Assembly (NCBI GenBank): GCA_003952965.2
Contig: CM025856.1
Location: 13,896,489 to 13,960,488, forward strand
DNA length: 64,000 bases
From: Morella rubra
Taxonomy: Eukaryota; Streptophyta; Magnoliopsida; Fagales; Myricaceae
Direction of reading: 5' to 3'
Within the stretch, counting starts at the first letter, position 1. Every line of letters starts with the position of its first letter. Positions 61,115 to 64,000 of the stretch are shown piece by piece. The position numbers were made by a program, and so were the translations under genes. Under the pieces are notes generated by a model that saw nothing but the letters and a program-made list of their open reading frames with translations, had not been told where the DNA came from and did not search any database.

Positions 61115-62318
61115 TGTGAGTCAAAATAACAACCCAAGAAGGGGGGTGAATTGAGTTTTAATAAATTTTAAAACTTTTCAAGATAATTTAAGCAGTAAAA
61201 CAGTAAAGCATAAAACACCACAAAGAGAGATATGAACGTGTGAAAGGAAAGATAGAGTTAGAGAGATGACACCGTAATTTTAGGTGGTTCAGCAACACTT
61301 GCCTACATCCACCCCAAGGCTATTGACTTCCTTGGGGTTTCTTTACTATTCTTCAAATAGCAAATGCACCTTAGCTTCCCGAGTGTTAAGGAACTTTATA
61401 AAGCTTTTTTCGAGTTTACGCTTTAACTCACTTCACAAATCCCAAAACCTAAAAGATTTCTTCTACCTAATGAGTAGGACAAGTGTTTACCTAAACACTC
61501 AAGTGTTTACAAAGAATGAGTACAAAGGAATATCAATGATTGGCTCTTAAAGCTGTATAAAACAAGTGAAAAGTATATAGGTGCACAAGAGGACAAGATT
61601 CTATGTAGAAAGCTGAAGTTTGGCAGGGAATCACAAGCTTTCTTGGAATGTGTAGTCTTTTCTCTTCTTCAAGGCACTTTCTCTCTATCAAAATTAGGTC
61701 GTAAAGTAATTGCAAGTGTAAAAGCACGATTATATTCTTCTTCTGTTTAACTTATTCTATTTAAACCTTCTTTGACTTCGACGGTCTTCAAAGTTATCAA
61801 AAGAGACGTTGGAAGGGCACTCGAGTCATTTGAGAGCAATTTGAATGTTCTTACATCGTTTCAAATTTTCTTTGAACTCGTGGTATGTGTTGACACTAGA
61901 CTTCAATGTGTTGACACCATGACTTGGTATGGAATAGGTGTCTTGGGTGTCAATGCAATGTGTTAACACCATTAGGCAATGTGTCGACACCATGACTTGG
62001 TCTGAAAATGTTGTCTCGGGTGCCAGTGCAATGTGTCGACATTATCTATACTTGAGAGAAAAATCAGCTTCTTTGACAGTGTCCAAACCATTTCAACATA
62101 TCTTAAATCACCTACAATATAAAAATTCATTTCATCAACTCATGAAAAGGTGTTTAAGTCTACTTAGAATTATTTTAGATAGAAAAATCTCGATCTTTGA
62201 AATAAATCCTTTAGAAAAGGGATTAACAATGTAAAATCTAAAAGTCTTCAAAACTTAGAATATTTGTTATCATCAAAATAAAAAATAGATTGTTTTGCTA
62301 AACAGCCTTGGGCTAACA
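61115..62318 (-). repeat. 5' LTR of the minus-strand copia element (1.2 kb)
   Basis: The full-length LTR, with TGTTAGCC at 62318 (reading down) and ...GACTCACA at 61115, next to the primer site. It contains several CAATGTGT(C/T)GACAC-like repeats (61890-62045) that also occur at 56205-56400, upstream of gag-pol leftovers. Confidence 0.85.
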
Positions 62319-64000
62319 TGATTATTATACTAGTCATGAAAAATAGTGTAAAATAATATGCTATGTATTTGATACTAAGTACCTTTTACTATGTACCAAG
62401 CAATATATAGTTGATTATATGGTCTAGGTATTATTATTAGTACCAATGCATGCTACAATGTGTATTACAATTACAAACAAAGTAGTAATTAAAATAAATA
62501 TATGCTATTACTTTTGAACTAACAAAGCATAGGATGGCTGAAAAGTCTCGATTTATATGTTTATATGTAGTAATAACAAAGTAAATTTTATATTGTAATA
62601 TAAATATTTGTTGACAACAATTAGAAAAAGAAAAAATAAAAAGACAAATATATATATCGAAAGCAATTCATTGCCTACAGGAAGTTCTTCTCCAAGAATG
62701 ACTTAGGCTCAAGCTTAGGCTCTGGCAAGCATTTTTATATTCCTCAATTTCTGAAAAGGACAATGCTTTGTTCATTCTAAATTCCGGTATTCTTGATTTG
62801 TTTTCCTCTCCTTCGCGTTGAATTGTATTACAGTTGGAAATCGCTTTTGCAAATCCTCTAGAAGGCGAGCGGTTGCTTTTATAGCCACACTACCAAGTCT
62901 TCTAGTTTTGAACGAATCATTGCTGGAAATCTTTGGCATTAACACATCACTCTCTCCTTTCAGCTCTCACCCTTTGCTCCTCCGTCCTCTCTGGAACCCT
63001 AACAAATCTTGGTACACTACCAAAATCAACATCTACCTCCTCCCCAGTCAAGGTACTTACACTTCATATCGTTTCTCACTAATTTCCCCTAATTTTTACA
63101 GTCGTCAGTTGTATGCATGTGCTCATATTCATTTTTCTCTTCTCTTTTTGGTTTTGATATGTTCTCTGATCTCTCTGTGTTGTGTGGGTAATATAGATAA
63201 ATGTTTCTCTAGTAGGGAAAATAGCAAGCTTTAACGTGATAGGGACAGTGATTTTGGATACCATTTTGTGAGTGTCTAAATATGTAACTAAATTGAGAGA
63301 AATGAATGTTGCGATTCAATTAGTTAATGTTATTTTAATTATTTAGAGGCGAAATGCATGCCTTGCAGGTTTGATATGTTTGGTTTTACTATTTGGATAT
63401 GAATTGTTCGACATATTGATTTTTTTTTCTTTTTTTGGGTTTAGCAATTTAGATTATAAATTGGTAATATTTTTCTTTTCAGGGATATAGATGTGCTTGT
63501 AAATTGTGGCTAGAGTGGTTGTTAGGTCAATGTTTAGGTTCTTCTCTATACTTTCTTTTGGAAGGAGAGAAGCGTTAGGATGTATTAAATTGATTTATTG
63601 CAAAGCTTTTAATAGTTAGAGGATGCTGGTTGTGGTGTGAGGTACTCTGCACCTGTTGTAAGTGTGCATCTTCTGGTCTCAGTAAGTTTGTATTTGTTGT
63701 GATAGGTGTCTTTGTTGTGGATGAAACAGTTTCTACCTCCAGTGAGTGCAAGTGGTGCTCTGTTACATGTATATTTTCAACAGTTAATTTTTTTGATAAA
63801 ATTTATATTTACACAAGAAATTTGCTCTTGCGAATTGATTTAGTAAAATCCCATTTTTTGTTATTAGAAAAAGGAAAGATCCGTCAGGTTTAGGAAAAGG
63901 ATCACCCTAAGATGATCATCTCATGACCATTGAGAACGAATCAAATCAGATGGTTCTATTTCTCAATCTTTTTGACTTGCTCCTACAGAACCAAGGTTGA
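62319..64000. other. Right flank, no gene recognised
   Basis: AT-rich to about 62680, probably the continuation of the CACTA-type element or its flank. 62690-63050 is more mixed and ends in CAGTCAAG|GTACTTAC, which looks like a splice donor, so a first exon or leader of a gene extending beyond the window is possible. The open frames at 62818-63234 and 63630-63893 have no recognisable domain. Confidence 0.3.

Larger units (their letters stand above)
53564..62318 (-). mobile_element. Copia LTR retrotransposon with an extra ORF after pol (8.75 kb)
   Basis: Minus-strand order: 5' LTR (61115-62318), primer site TAGTATCGAAGC (61101-61112, a changed tRNA-Met complement), gag with zinc knuckle, integrase, RT, RNase H, a further coding region (about 54500-56070), polypurine tract AAAAAGGGGGAGAT (53915-53928), 3' LTR (53564-53914). 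LTR ends are TGTTAGCC...GACTCACA. Flanking 5-mers AGATT and TGATT match at four of five positions, a plausible decayed target duplication. Reading frames are broken in most domains. The domain order and sequence style are Tork/Sirevirus-like copia. Confidence 0.92.

Overview
The window is nuclear DNA of a flowering plant, most likely a eudicot. The evidence is intron-split genes with plant-specific families (a PLS-class PPR protein, a heavy-metal-associated isoprenylated protein, a PCC13-62-type desiccation protein), a 71-nt tRNA-Gly(CCC), AT-rich intergenic DNA, and plant copia, hAT, CACTA, LINE, SINE and MITE debris. No virus, organelle insert, CRISPR array or bacterial operon was seen. The species cannot be named from sequence alone.

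Layout. 0-5 kb is gene-dense: an intronless PPR gene (minus), a tRNA-Gly (minus) and a three-exon dephospho-CoA kinase gene (plus). 5-7 kb holds LINE-type RNase H debris in both orientations. 7.0-24.0 kb is a recent tandem duplication of about 8.5 kb. Each copy carries one HIPP-type metallochaperone gene and the 5' part of a copia element. The two HIPP copies are each broken by a different single-base change. A 26-bp filler copied from inside the unit sits at the junction.

The second copy runs on into the rest of a copia element (22447-31211). Its protease/integrase region is split by a 4.0-kb hAT-like element with an 8-bp target duplication, and the hAT has itself grown by tandem amplification of a unit of about 0.85 kb. 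31-41 kb is mostly intergenic, with a small conserved-looking single-exon gene (36820-37053), a SINE, a 1.26-kb internally deleted copia element (37971-39231) whose gag and RNase H are fused in frame, and foldback MITEs.

41.7-44.3 kb is a five-exon bifunctional methylenetetrahydrofolate dehydrogenase/cyclohydrolase gene with a GC-AG intron. 46.0-47.2 kb is a three-exon PCC13-62-like ferritin-fold gene. 48-64 kb is transposon territory: two CACTA-type subterminal arrays and an 8.75-kb minus-strand copia element (53564-62318) carrying an additional ORF after pol.

The host genes do not form a pathway; they are independent housekeeping or stress genes separated by transposons. I did not find a credible new defence or metabolic system. 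The most informative novelty is structural: layered, datable rearrangements with readable junctions.
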